Shown here in pieces: positions 18,068 through 27,461 of a stretch of 64,000 bases of DNA. Source of the DNA: Anaerococcus sp. Marseille-P3915 (GTDB lineage: Bacteria; Bacillota; Clostridia; Tissierellales; Peptoniphilaceae); NCBI RefSeq assembly GCF_900258475.1, contig NZ_LT984887.1, forward strand, positions 629,303-693,302. Reading direction: 5' to 3'. The position numbers and the translations under genes are program-made. Under the pieces are notes generated by a model. The model made no database searches. It saw only the letters and a program-made list of their open reading frames with translations, and was not told where the DNA came from. The first letter of the stretch is position 1; each line of letters opens with the position of its first letter.

Positions 18068-18114
18068 AAAAATCACCCCGCCACAAAAGATGATCTTAAG
18101 CGACAGAGTGATCT
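18068..18114 (-). terminator. Terminator of guaB
   Basis: Just after the guaB stop on the minus strand, GATCACTCTGTCGC can pair imperfectly with GGCGGGGTGATTT, followed by TTCTTTAAT. Both arms end in a clean TCAC/GTGA pairing. Confidence 0.6.
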
Positions 18115-18121
18115 ATGAAAA

Positions 18122-19597
<1,476 letters not shown>

Positions 19598-19602
19598 TTA
19601 CC

Positions 19603-19618
19603 TAGCCAGTACTGGCTA
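19603..19618. promoter_or_regulatory. 16-bp perfect palindrome upstream of guaB
   Basis: TAGCCAGTACTGGCTA reads the same on both strands. It lies 30 bp upstream of the guaB start codon, downstream of a possible promoter (TAGACT, 16 bp, TATAGT, minus strand, about 19640-19667). It could be an operator for a dimeric regulator or a hairpin in the leader RNA. Confidence 0.5.
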
Positions 19619-19690
19619 AATATAAGCTGGAATAATTATTTTTCTTACTATACTTTGATATAATTTTAAGTCTAGCATTAAGATAAAAAA

Positions 19691-19718
19691 AAGAAGCCAA
19701 AAATAAATTTAGCTCCTT
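19691..19718 (-). terminator. Terminator of the DegV gene
   Basis: Eleven-base arms AAGGAGCTAAA / TTTGGCTTCTT pair with two G-U wobbles on the minus-strand RNA, followed by TTTTTTATCT. It lies just after the stop codon. Confidence 0.75.
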
Positions 19719-19724
19719 TAGTAA

Positions 19725-20594
19725 TTATTCTCTTGCTTTTTTTGATGCGTAGGCAAAAACTATGGTATCTGGTCCTGTGTGAGCTCCTATGGTTAGGCTC
19801 ATTTCATAGAGATTTACCTTAGATATACCTAAATCTTCTATTTCCTCTTTAATAATTTCTGCTTCTTCTCTATTTGATGAATATGATAGGTAAACTTCAT
19901 TACAGATACTTGTGTCTATATTTTCTTCAATGTCTTTTAGGACCTTAGCTATAGCTTTTTTTCTACCTCTTACATTCTTATATTGGGTTATCTTTCCATC
20001 CTTATCTGTAACTAGGATTGGTGCAATTTTCATAGCTTGACCTATGATTGCCTTGCCTTTTGAAAGCCTACCACCCTTTTGAAGATACATTAGGTCATCA
20101 ACTACAAATTCTACCCAAATGTAAGGAATTTTTTCCTCAAGGATTTTTTTAATCTCAATCATATCTAGGCCCTTGACCTTTAATTTGTAAGCCATATCTA
20201 AAATTAGACTTTCTTGAGTCGAACCTGCAAGAGTATCCACTATTTCTATTCTTCTATCTGGAAATTCTTCTCTTAGGTTTTCACAAGCTATAGAAGCATT
20301 TGTAAAAGATGAAGATAAGCCTGATGAAAATCCTACATACAAAATATCCTTGCCTGCTTCAAGTACTTCTCTGAAGTATTCTTCATAAGTTAAAGGATTG
20401 GCTGCAACTGTCGTGTGCTTTTTACCTGCTTTAACAAGCTCGTAAAATCTATCTAGGCTAATACTCTCTTTATTTATGCCATATTCAACCCCGTCTAGAA
20501 CTGTATTTATTGGGATTAAACTAATGTTTTTATCTTTTATTTCTTGCATATCAAAATCTATACAAGAATCTCCTAGTAAACAAAAATCGTTCAT
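19725..20594 (-). CDS. DegV family fatty-acid-binding protein
   Basis: 289 residues, the normal DegV length. The first domain has DSCIDFDMQEIKDKNISLIPI; the fatty-acid headgroup site is in YVGFSSGLSSSFTNA; the second domain holds YLQKGGRLSKGKAIIGQAMKIAPIL; and the end shows IGAHTGPDTIVFAY. Family members bind fatty acids, and in some Firmicutes (FakB) they present them to the kinase FakA for phosphorylation and entry into phospholipid. No fakA gene lies next to it, so the FakB role is possible but not shown by context. Single-gene unit. Confidence 0.92.
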   Translation of the reverse strand: MNDFCLLGDSCIDFDMQEIKDKNISLIPINTVLDGVEYGINKESISLDRFYELVKAGKKHTTVAANPLTYEEYFREVLEAGKDILYVGFSSGLSSSFTNASIACENLREEFPDRRIEIVDTLAGSTQESLILDMAYKLKVKGLDMIEIKKILEEKIPYIWVEFVVDDLMYLQKGGRLSKGKAIIGQAMKIAPILVTDKDGKITQYKNVRGRKKAIAKVLKDIEENIDTSICNEVYLSYSSNREEAEIIKEEIEDLGISKVNLYEMSLTIGAHTGPDTIVFAYASKKARE

Positions 20595-20730
20595 ATATTA
20601 CCTCTATCTTTATATAATCAAATTTAGATTCTTGCTATATATTATACCATAATTTGCTTATAAAGATATTATTTGACCTGAAATTATTTATAATATATAG
20701 ATTATATAATTTTTTAGAGGAATTATTCTC

Positions 20731-21882
20731 CTATAGCATTTCTATAAAGGCGGCCATTCTTGTGTTGAGTTGACCCAGATCTTGGGATGAGAAGTCTGTT
20801 TCTACATAGGTATATGGGATATTTTTTTCTTCCTGGACAAATCTTTTTATTTTTTCTCTTTCCACATTATAGGTGTGGCAAGCTACAAGGTCCATTTCCA
20901 CAACACCATCTGCCTTATATTCATCAATTAATCTGCCTAGAAGTTCAAATCTATTGGTATCAGGGCTCATTACTGAACAACCTATGTCTATGTACCTATC
21001 GGCAAGTGATTTTATTAGGTCATCAGCTTCTAAATCTACATTTCTATCGAAATTTTTCTCTCCTGAGCAGTTCTCAAAGGCTACTATAACTCCCCCATTA
21101 TCCTCGATGGCCTTGATTACCTTTTCTGTAGCTCCTCCCATTGGACAGCCTGTTACAACAATTCTTGGTTTTTTCTCCCTAGCAGATGGGTCATATTCAT
21201 CGACTATTCTCTTTGCAAGAGCATTTATTTCATCTGCAAGACCTTTTTTATCCATTTTAAATTGGGTACCGTAGGTGACATGAAAAAGATCTAGACCTGA
21301 CATCGGTGTTGGGTCAAGCTTCATGGTCTGGGCAACATTTTTCTGGGCATCTCTTATGTCATTGCCAAGCTTTATAGCTGATCTTAATTTCTCTTCTGTG
21401 ATTTTTTCGCCTAATTTATCTTCAATATAGGTCTTAAATTCTGCTACTTCATCTGCCCAATATCTCTTAGCCTTTTCATCTTGTTTATTTGGTAGGTTCA
21501 TCATATAGACTGGCTTTATTTCATCCATTAGCTCATACATTTTCTTTTTGCCATCACAGGTTGTCTCACCTACTATCACATCAGAAAAGTAGAAGAATGG
21601 GCACTTATCAGTTTTGGCGAAGCCGTAGGAAGATTTTATAAGCGGGCAGAGATTAGATGGAAGGTCTTTTTCTGCTTCTGGAATGGTCTCATCGCTAGTT
21701 GAGCATAGGCCTACCGTTGCTGCACCTGCTGCCCAAGCGATTTCAACTGGAAAATATGTACAATAAGCTCCTACTAGGGGTATATCCTTATCCTTTAGTT
21801 CCTTTACACTTAAAAAAGCATTTTTCCTCGCATCAGCAAATTCATCAAATATTTCTGGTAAATCTTTTATTACTTCATTCAT
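20731..21882 (-). CDS. Double-cubane-cluster anaerobic reductase (HgdB/YjiM-like)
   Basis: 383 residues of the 2-hydroxyacyl-CoA dehydratase D-component superfamily. It contains Cys41 (GAYCTYFP), Cys60, Cys79, Cys94 and Cys109 in the N-terminal half, and more cysteines in VTGCPMGG, ENCSGEKN, IDIGCSV and VACHTYNV. The pattern fits YjiM-like proteins, whose characterised relatives carry an [8Fe-9S] double-cubane cluster and carry out ATP-driven low-potential reductions of small molecules. The activator it needs is the next gene upstream (4-bp overlap). No acyl-CoA dehydratase partner subunit is present, which speaks against a plain 2-hydroxyacyl-CoA dehydratase. Its link to DUF3343 and a cysteine-desulfurase-like gene in one operon suggests a part in selenium or sulfur handling; the substrate is unknown. 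Confidence 0.85.
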   Translation of the reverse strand: MNEVIKDLPEIFDEFADARKNAFLSVKELKDKDIPLVGAYCTYFPVEIAWAAGAATVGLCSTSDETIPEAEKDLPSNLCPLIKSSYGFAKTDKCPFFYFSDVIVGETTCDGKKKMYELMDEIKPVYMMNLPNKQDEKAKRYWADEVAEFKTYIEDKLGEKITEEKLRSAIKLGNDIRDAQKNVAQTMKLDPTPMSGLDLFHVTYGTQFKMDKKGLADEINALAKRIVDEYDPSAREKKPRIVVTGCPMGGATEKVIKAIEDNGGVIVAFENCSGEKNFDRNVDLEADDLIKSLADRYIDIGCSVMSPDTNRFELLGRLIDEYKADGVVEMDLVACHTYNVEREKIKRFVQEEKNIPYTYVETDFSSQDLGQLNTRMAAFIEML

Positions 21883-22646
21883 CTTTTTTTCTTCTCCTTA
21901 GCTAAGTATGCTGCTCCAAGAGAGCCAGCAAATTGTCCAATTTCTACATTTTTTACTTCTTTGCCAATTAGATCTGAGAGGACCTCTGCAAAGTAGGATA
22001 CATTTGAAAGGCCACCCGTTAGGATAAGCTCATCGCTTTCTCCAATTTTGTTATACATCTGCCTGACCTTTTGGGCGACAGAGCCTACAATTCCTGCTGC
22101 TATATCTTCTTTCTTCCTACCCTCGCCAATAAGGGATGTTATTTCTGTTTCGGCAAAAACCGTACACATAGAAGAAATTGCGATAGGCTCTCCAATCTTG
22201 GCTAAATCAAATAATTCATCTATGCCAAGGCCTAACTTATTAGCCATGACCTCGATGAATTTGCCAGTTCCGGCAGAGCACTTGTCATTCATCTGAAATT
22301 CTGATACTAGCTTATCTTCAATGAGGATGGCCTTAGTATCTTGGCCACCAACATCAAGAACAGCTAGATTATCAGACCCTGACAAGACCCTAGCCCCTCT
22401 GGCATGACAGGTTATTTCTGTAATTACAAAGTCAGCGTAATCAACACTCACCCTACCATAGCCTGTAGCTGTGACACGGGTCTGATCGCTTGTTACATCT
22501 ATGCCCCTTTCAAGAAGCCTAGTTTTAATGTCACAAGCTACTTCCTTAGAGGACCAACCAGTCGGGCTTACAAAGTTAAAGGTCTTATCACCTATAACAG
22601 AGACCTTGCTTGCAGTTGAGCCAATATCTATCCCTACATAATTCAT
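21879..22646 (-). CDS. ATPase activator of the double-cubane reductase (HgdC/YjiL-like)
   Basis: 255 residues with an actin/hexokinase (ASKHA) fold: phosphate 1 loop YVGIDIGSTASKVSVI, phosphate 2 loop AVLDVGGQDTKAIL, and adenosine motif LILTGGLSNVS. Cys123 in DKCSAGTGKF and Cys161 in SSMCTVFAET are the two cysteines that, in the family, hold a single [4Fe-4S] cluster between two subunits. The dimer uses ATP hydrolysis to push an electron to very low potential for the partner reductase. It overlaps both neighbours by 4 bp, so stoichiometric production with the reductase is expected. Such clusters are destroyed by oxygen, in line with a strict anaerobe. Confidence 0.92.
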   Translation of the reverse strand: MNYVGIDIGSTASKVSVIGDKTFNFVSPTGWSSKEVACDIKTRLLERGIDVTSDQTRVTATGYGRVSVDYADFVITEITCHARGARVLSGSDNLAVLDVGGQDTKAILIEDKLVSEFQMNDKCSAGTGKFIEVMANKLGLGIDELFDLAKIGEPIAISSMCTVFAETEITSLIGEGRKKEDIAAGIVGSVAQKVRQMYNKIGESDELILTGGLSNVSYFAEVLSDLIGKEVKNVEIGQFAGSLGAAYLAKEKKKR

Positions 22647-22867
22647 TTGACTTCTCCCAGGTCATAAATTTTATCAAAAGCGACCATATTTTCTTCTAAA
22701 ATCTTTTTTGTTTGATTTATATCTGTAATCTCCGCCTCAAAGGCTAGGCCGCATCCTGCTGATATCTCATTAGGGATAGGGATAAGCCTTCCTGCGAAAT
22801 TATTAGCTTTGGCAAAATTCTCCATCATCATGGCATCAGTTGTTGTATCAAATGTTATTACTATCAT
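22643..22867 (-). CDS. DUF3343 protein (copy 1)
   Basis: 74 residues. The core RLIPIPNEISAGCGLAFEAE is shared with the second DUF3343 protein of this window at 25813-26076 (RLIPLPPEIDAGCGFALRIK). The invariant AGCG cysteine (near residue 39) is a good candidate for carrying sulfur or selenium. The family is named for its unknown function, but it is repeatedly found next to orphan selD, yedF and aminotransferase V genes. It overlaps the cysteine-desulfurase-like gene upstream and the activator downstream by 4 bp each. An acceptor of persulfide or selenide from the upstream enzyme is an inference from this coupling. Confidence 0.85.
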   Translation of the reverse strand: MIVITFDTTTDAMMMENFAKANNFAGRLIPIPNEISAGCGLAFEAEITDINQTKKILEENMVAFDKIYDLGEVK

Positions 22868-24012
22868 CTTTTTTCTCCTAAAATCTCCTTAAGGGCTAAG
22901 ATTACTTGGTCAATCTCTTCTTTCTCATTAAAATATGAAAAAGAAAATCTTACAAGACCATCATAATCAGTCCCCAGGGCCTTATGGCAAAGAGGTGCGC
23001 AATGTGCACCAGACCTTGTAGCTATGTCATAGTCATCAGATAATATTTGAGCTAGCCTATCTGAAGGAATTTTTGACGACCTAAGGGCTACTATCCCAAG
23101 CCTTTTAGTCAAATCCGCAGCTCCAAATATTTCAATATCTGGGATTTCTTCAAGTCTCTTTGTAAAATAAGCAAGTAAGTCCATATCTTTCTTTCTAATA
23201 TTAGCAAGACCTATTTCGTTTATGTAATCTAGACTAGCATTTAAGGATAAGATCCCGTGGCCATTTAAGGTGCCTGCTTCTAGGACATCTGGCATTTGCC
23301 TGGGATGATTTTTATCAAATGATGCAAAGCCAGCACCGCCCACCTTAATAGGTTTCGGAACAAGCCCCTCTCTTATGTATATTCCCCCTATGCCCTGCAT
23401 GGCAAAAAGCGCCTTATGACCTGTAAAACAAAGGCAATCAATGCCATTTTTTTCAACATCTATATCAAGAAGTCCCGCACTTTGGGCAGCATCTACGATT
23501 AAGATAAGGCCATGTTTTTTACAAAGCTTAGATATAAAAGCTAAATCTGTGATATTGCCAGTGACATTTGAAACATGACTTATGATTATGGCCTTAGTAT
23601 TAGGCTCAATTAGGCCTTCTATCAAATTATAATCAAGTAGGCCCTCTTTCCTATCCTTAAAATCTATAAAAGATATTTCTGCTCCTTCAGCCTCCTTAAG
23701 ATACAAGGGACGGAGTACTGAATTATGGTCAATGACAGATGTTATAACGTGATCTCCCTTGCCAATAAAAGAAGATATAGCAATATTTAAAGCCTCTGTA
23801 GCGTTGGATGTGAAGGCAATCCTTCTAGGGTCTTTTATATTAAAGAGCCTTGCAAGTTTTTTCCTAGTATCTAAAACCATATGAAGACTTGCTAGACTTA
23901 TTTTATTAAAACCCCTGGATTGATTTCCAATTTTATTAAAATTTTCCATAAGCCTATCCTTAACAAGGTCTGGTTTTGTAAGACTTGTGGCTGCATTATC
24001 TAAATAAATCAT
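22864..24012 (-). CDS. Cysteine desulfurase-like class V aminotransferase (copy 1)
   Basis: 382 residues from the ATG at 24012, which has GGGG at proper spacing; an ATG two codons upstream (24018) is possible but lies right against that GGGG. It is a PLP enzyme with Asp174 (VDAAQSAG), Schiff-base Lys200 (FTGHKALFAMQGIGG) and the persulfide/selenide cysteine in RSGAHCAPLCHKALG. That HCAPL pattern is typical of CsdB/SufS-like proteins grouped with selenium genes. A probable role is mobilising S or Se from cysteine or selenocysteine to the co-encoded DUF3343 protein. It is first in a four-gene operon with the DUF3343, activator and reductase genes. A paralogue of the same layout is at 26066-27202. 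Confidence 0.88.
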   Translation of the reverse strand: MIYLDNAATSLTKPDLVKDRLMENFNKIGNQSRGFNKISLASLHMVLDTRKKLARLFNIKDPRRIAFTSNATEALNIAISSFIGKGDHVITSVIDHNSVLRPLYLKEAEGAEISFIDFKDRKEGLLDYNLIEGLIEPNTKAIIISHVSNVTGNITDLAFISKLCKKHGLILIVDAAQSAGLLDIDVEKNGIDCLCFTGHKALFAMQGIGGIYIREGLVPKPIKVGGAGFASFDKNHPRQMPDVLEAGTLNGHGILSLNASLDYINEIGLANIRKKDMDLLAYFTKRLEEIPDIEIFGAADLTKRLGIVALRSSKIPSDRLAQILSDDYDIATRSGAHCAPLCHKALGTDYDGLVRFSFSYFNEKEEIDQVILALKEILGEKR

Positions 24013-24041
24013 ATTCATCCCCTATCTTTCTTTCCCCCACT

Positions 24042-24070
24042 ATTATCTAATATATCAGCTTACTTGTCAA
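24042..24070 (-). promoter_or_regulatory. Promoter of the cysteine desulfurase-DUF3343-reductase operon
   Basis: On the minus strand TTGACA (24070-24065) and GATAAT (24047-24042) are separated by exactly 17 bp, near the SigA consensus. It diverges from a weaker selD promoter on the other strand. Confidence 0.75.
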
Positions 24071-24140
24071 ACGTTTTACTAGCCTCAAATATTTATATTT
24101 CAATTCTTTGATAATGCTTATCAAATTCCTATGGTATTGT

Positions 24141-24170
24141 TTGCAAGTTCTTTTTCATTTTTAATAAAAT
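24141..24170 (+). promoter_or_regulatory. Probable selD operon promoter
   Basis: TTGCAA (24141-24146), 18 bp, TAAAAT (24165-24170), placing transcription start about 20 bp before the selD start codon. Weaker than the divergent promoter. Confidence 0.5.
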
Positions 24171-24196
24171 TTGGTAAAATATTAGAAGGAGGCCTT

Positions 24197-25210
24197 ATGA
24201 AAAATTTAGAAGTATGCGGTGGTTGCAATGCGAAAATTGCCGCTGGTAATTTAGATTCCCTATTAAAGGATATAAATCCCTATAGAAGGGATGATATAAT
24301 AGTTGGCTTTGACAAGAAAGATGATGCAGCTGTTATAGATATAGATGGTAAGACTTGTATAATTCAGACCTTGGATTTTTTCCCTACCATGGTCGAAGAC
24401 CCTTACCTTTTTGGGCAAATCGCCGCTGCCAATGCCCTAAGCGATGTCTATGCCATGGGTGGAGAGGTGATTTCTGCACTAAATATAGTAACCTTCCCTC
24501 TGGAAGAGGACTTTGCTATATTAAGAGAAATCCTTCGTGGTGGCAATGATAAGGTTACTGAGGCTAAGGCAAGCCTTACAGGAGGCCATTCTATCCATGA
24601 TAAGACCATAAAATACGGCCTATCTGTGACAGGCAAGGTAGAAAAATCTAAAATTTGGAAAAATAATACTCCAGAAGATGGCGATGTCATCTTACTTACT
24701 AAAAAAATCGGCACAGCCTTAGTCACTGCTAATTATGCCCAGGGCCTTGTAAGTGAAAATGACTTTAAGGCTTGTGTGAGCCAGATGGCTAGGCTTAATA
24801 AGTATGCTAGGGATATATTTGTAAATTACCATATCCACGCCGCTACAGATATCACAGGCTTTGGACTTTTAGGGCACCTGTCAGAGATGGCAGGAGATGA
24901 CTATTCTATAGTAATAGATAGCAAAAAAGTACCTATCTTAAGTCCAGCAAAGGACCTTGCAGGAGAATTTCTCTACACTTCAGGGGGACAGAATAACAGA
25001 TCCTACCTATCAGATAAGGTCGAGTTTATGATTGATGACTTTGCCATGGAAGAAGTCCTCTTTGACCCACAAACTTCAGGAGGCCTGTGTGTGGCAGTAG
25101 AAAAATCAGAGGCAGAAAAAATTAAAAATGAATTTGAAAAACAAGGTCTAGAAATTTGGCAAATCGGCCAAGTTATGAAGAAAAGATCTTACCCTATAAT
25201 TGTAAAATAA
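24197..25210 (+). CDS. selD: Selenide, water dikinase (selenophosphate synthetase)
   Basis: 337 residues from the ATG at 24197, which has AAGGAGG; in-frame codons upstream run into the promoter. SelD makes selenophosphate from selenide and ATP. The catalytic Cys10 and Lys13 are in CGGCNAKI, so this is a cysteine and not a selenocysteine form. The ATP/Mg motifs QTLDFFPTMVEDPYLFGQIAA, ALSDVYAMGGEVISALNI and the DITGFGLLGHL and FDPQTSGGLCVAV blocks are all intact. No selA, selB or tRNA-Sec gene is seen in the window; with yedF, DUF3343, yqeB and yqeC nearby, it is an orphan-type selD serving selenium-dependent molybdenum hydroxylases. Whether the genome also makes selenocysteine cannot be judged here. 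Confidence 0.96.
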   Translation: MKNLEVCGGCNAKIAAGNLDSLLKDINPYRRDDIIVGFDKKDDAAVIDIDGKTCIIQTLDFFPTMVEDPYLFGQIAAANALSDVYAMGGEVISALNIVTFPLEEDFAILREILRGGNDKVTEAKASLTGGHSIHDKTIKYGLSVTGKVEKSKIWKNNTPEDGDVILLTKKIGTALVTANYAQGLVSENDFKACVSQMARLNKYARDIFVNYHIHAATDITGFGLLGHLSEMAGDDYSIVIDSKKVPILSPAKDLAGEFLYTSGGQNNRSYLSDKVEFMIDDFAMEEVLFDPQTSGGLCVAVEKSEAEKIKNEFEKQGLEIWQIGQVMKKRSYPIIVK

Positions 25211-25219
25211 GGAGATGTT

Positions 25220-25819
25220 ATGAAAAAAATTGATTGTTTAGGAAAAGTTTGCCCAATACCAGTAATAGAAACAAAAAAACTTATTAAGGAAAATCCAGAT
25301 GAAACATACTTCGAAATCCTTGTAGACAATGAAGTTGCTACGCAAAATCTAGCCAAGATGGCCAAGGAATTAAAAATAGAGTCATCTTGTGAGAAAATCA
25401 AGGATGGGGTCTATAGGGTAAGTCTAAAGAAAAACCCTGAAGAATTTTGCGAAATCATGGAGGATGCCCAAGCTATGAATACATCATCATATGTTGTAGC
25501 TATATCTGATGATAGGATGGGAAATGGCGACGAAGACTTTTCTAAGAGCCTACTTGAAGGCTTTATCTATGCCCTTACAGAACAAGATGTACTTCCAGAA
25601 AAAGTGATTTTCTATAATAGGGGTGTCTTTTTGACTAGCGATAATGAAAAAACTATAGAAGATCTCAAAAATCTCGCTGACAAGGGTGTAGAAATCCTTT
25701 CTTGTGGACTTTGCCTAGGCAATTACAAGCTTAAGGAGAAACTAGCTGTAGGAGAGATTACAAATATGTATAAGATTGTAGAAATCTTAAGAAGTCACCA
25801 CGTTGTTAGCCCATGCTAG
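25220..25819 (+). CDS. yedF: Selenium metabolism protein YedF
   Basis: 199 residues in two parts. An N-terminal TusA/SirA-like domain has the CPxP motif (MKKIDCLGKVCPIPVIETKK), in which the cysteine carries persulfide or perselenide. A C-terminal DsrE-like domain (about 90-199) includes VIFYNRGVFLTSDNE and EILSCGLCLGNYKL with the DsrE-type cysteines. This fusion is the YedF form that accompanies selD in selenium-using bacteria. It lies 9 bp after selD and overlaps the next DUF3343 gene by 7 bp. It probably relays selenium between the desulfurase-like enzyme and SelD or the molybdenum centre; the exact direction is unknown. Confidence 0.9.
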   Translation: MKKIDCLGKVCPIPVIETKKLIKENPDETYFEILVDNEVATQNLAKMAKELKIESSCEKIKDGVYRVSLKKNPEEFCEIMEDAQAMNTSSYVVAISDDRMGNGDEDFSKSLLEGFIYALTEQDVLPEKVIFYNRGVFLTSDNEKTIEDLKNLADKGVEILSCGLCLGNYKLKEKLAVGEITNMYKIVEILRSHHVVSPC

Positions 25820-26076
25820 GAGAAGAATTTATCCTCTTCTCCTTCGCTAAATTTGAAGACCCCGCCAGGGCCCTTGATAAGGTCAAAGATTTCAAAAAGG
25901 CAAGGCTCATACCCCTACCTCCAGAAATAGATGCAGGCTGTGGCTTTGCCCTAAGAATTAAGAAAGAAGATTTGGATAAGGCTTTGAAAATACTTACGAA
26001 AGATGATTATGACAGAATTTATTTAATGGGAAAAGATAAAAATGGAAGGAGGCTAATAGAAAAATATGTATTTTGA
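25813..26076 (+). CDS. DUF3343 protein (copy 2)
   Basis: 87 residues. The core RLIPLPPEIDAGCGFALRIK contains the same AGCG cysteine as copy 1 at 22643-22867. It is longer at the C-terminus by a basic tail (KDKNGRRLIEKYVF), whose coding DNA contains the ribosome binding site of the next gene. It is coupled by overlap to yedF (7 bp) and to the cysteine-desulfurase-like gene (11 bp). The two DUF3343 copies differ in most positions outside the core, so they are old paralogues rather than a recent duplication and may have different partners. Confidence 0.85.
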   Translation: MLGEEFILFSFAKFEDPARALDKVKDFKKARLIPLPPEIDAGCGFALRIKKEDLDKALKILTKDDYDRIYLMGKDKNGRRLIEKYVF

Positions 26077-27202
26077 CAATGCAGCAACAAGTCTCCATAA
26101 ACCAGATGCAGTAAAAGAAAAAATTATCGAAATATTAGAAGCTGAATCTTTTGGTAATCCATCAAGGTCAGGTCACCTTTTATCACAAAATACCATGATG
26201 GCAATTTATGAAAGCAAGAAGGCTTTTGCAAGACTCTGCCATATAGGAAATCCTTCAGATATCCTCTTTAGCCCAAATGCTACTTATGCCCTAAATTTTG
26301 CTATCCTTAGCCTTATAGAAAAGGATGACCATGTAATAACGACGACTACAGAGCACAATTCTGTCCTTCGTCCCCTCTACCAAAGTGGTGCTAGCCTTTC
26401 ATTTTTGGACTTTGATGAAAATTTCAATCTAAAATACCAGGACCTTCCAACCTTGCTTAAAAAAAATACAAAATACCTTGTAGTAAATTCTGCATCAAAT
26501 CTTTTAGGCAATGTCAACGACCTTGATAGGTTATATGACTTTGCAAAAGAAAATGAGCTTATAATGATTGTAGACCTAGCCCAAAGCCTGGGACTTGTTG
26601 ATATTGATATAGGAAAATATGAAAATTCCCTCTTTGCTTTTACCGGCCATAAGTCCCTCTACGGCCTAAGCGGGACTGGTGGCCTTATTAAAAATGGAAG
26701 CTTTGCTTTCAAACAAGTCTTTTCTGGCGGAAGCGGTATAAATTCATTTGCTAAAAGCATGCCAGCTTCCTTCCCGCAAATCTTTGAGCCAGGGACACAA
26801 AATTTTGTTGGACAAGTCGCCCTAAAAGCAGGAATTGATTATATCTTAGACGAAGGAATAGATAAAATTAATAATAAAACTCTTAGCTTAGCCAAAAGAT
26901 TTTATAAGGGAATAGAAGAGATCAAAAATATAAAATTCTATTCTAAAGAATGGAAATACCTAGAAAGTCCAATCGTATCCTTTAATATAGGAGATATACC
27001 ATCTGATGAAATAGCCTTGATCCTTGATGAAGACTATAATATCCAGGTAAGACCCGGAGCCCACTGCGCTCCCCTAATCCACAAGCACTTTGGCACAGAA
27101 ATTCAAGGCATTCTTAGGTTTTCATTTTCATATTTTAACACTAATGATGAAGTGGATACTGCTATAGATGCTATCAAAGAAATCTCTCAAAATATTTTAT
27201 AA
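26066..27202 (+). CDS. Cysteine desulfurase-like class V aminotransferase (copy 2)
   Basis: 378 residues. The start MYFDNAATSLHKPDAV is typical of the family. Asp170 (VDLAQSLG) and the Schiff-base Lys196 (FTGHKSLYGLSGTGG) bind PLP, and the mobile-loop cysteine is in RPGAHCAPLIHKHFG. Same domain order as copy 1, with clear divergence. An AGGAGG 13 bases before the ATG lies inside the DUF3343 gene. Fourth gene of the selD operon. The probable substrate is cysteine or selenocysteine, with the co-encoded DUF3343 and YedF as acceptors; this is inference from gene order. The alternative is a selenocysteine lyase that salvages Se from free selenocysteine. Confidence 0.88.
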   Translation: MYFDNAATSLHKPDAVKEKIIEILEAESFGNPSRSGHLLSQNTMMAIYESKKAFARLCHIGNPSDILFSPNATYALNFAILSLIEKDDHVITTTTEHNSVLRPLYQSGASLSFLDFDENFNLKYQDLPTLLKKNTKYLVVNSASNLLGNVNDLDRLYDFAKENELIMIVDLAQSLGLVDIDIGKYENSLFAFTGHKSLYGLSGTGGLIKNGSFAFKQVFSGGSGINSFAKSMPASFPQIFEPGTQNFVGQVALKAGIDYILDEGIDKINNKTLSLAKRFYKGIEEIKNIKFYSKEWKYLESPIVSFNIGDIPSDEIALILDEDYNIQVRPGAHCAPLIHKHFGTEIQGILRFSFSYFNTNDEVDTAIDAIKEISQNIL

Positions 27203-27238
27203 ATATCTGGATGAAATTTTAAAATAGGAGTTTATATA

Positions 27239-27457
27239 ATGAATACCCTTAAAATAAAATTTAGTGATGAAGAGATAAAAAGCTTAGAAACTCTTGCAAA
27301 ACAAGAAAATCTCTCTCTAGCAGCTTGGGCTAGATACACTTTGATTGAAAAAATTAAAGAAGATTTTGATAACGAATTAATAAAGGATTATTTATTAAAC
27401 AAAGATAAGATGAAATTCTACTCTGGTGACCAAGTGAAACTTGATCTTGGCATATAA
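27239..27457 (+). CDS. Small RHH-type protein (RelB/DUF6290 antitoxin-like)
   Basis: 72 residues: an N-terminal strand and two helices KIKFSDEEIKSLETLAKQE then SLAAWARYTLIEKIKED look like a ribbon-helix-helix DNA-binding fold. The tail ending in SGDQVKLDLGI is the usual toxin-binding type of RelB-like antitoxins. It has TAGGAG before the ATG and lies 36 bp after the desulfurase gene, probably on the selD transcript. No toxin gene follows: a terminator comes directly after the stop and the next gene is convergent. It may be an orphan antitoxin or a small regulator of the operon. Confidence 0.7.
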   Translation: MNTLKIKFSDEEIKSLETLAKQENLSLAAWARYTLIEKIKEDFDNELIKDYLLNKDKMKFYSGDQVKLDLGI

Positions 27458-27461
27458 AACT

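Noticed and set aside
20731-22646. Classical 2-hydroxyacyl-CoA dehydratase
   Set aside because: A second dehydratase subunit and a CoA-transferase are missing, and the single large subunit plus activator matches the YjiM/YjiL double-cubane type better.
24197-24240. Selenocysteine (TGA) in the SelD active site
   Set aside because: The codon at the catalytic position is TGC (cysteine) and no in-frame TGA occurs there.
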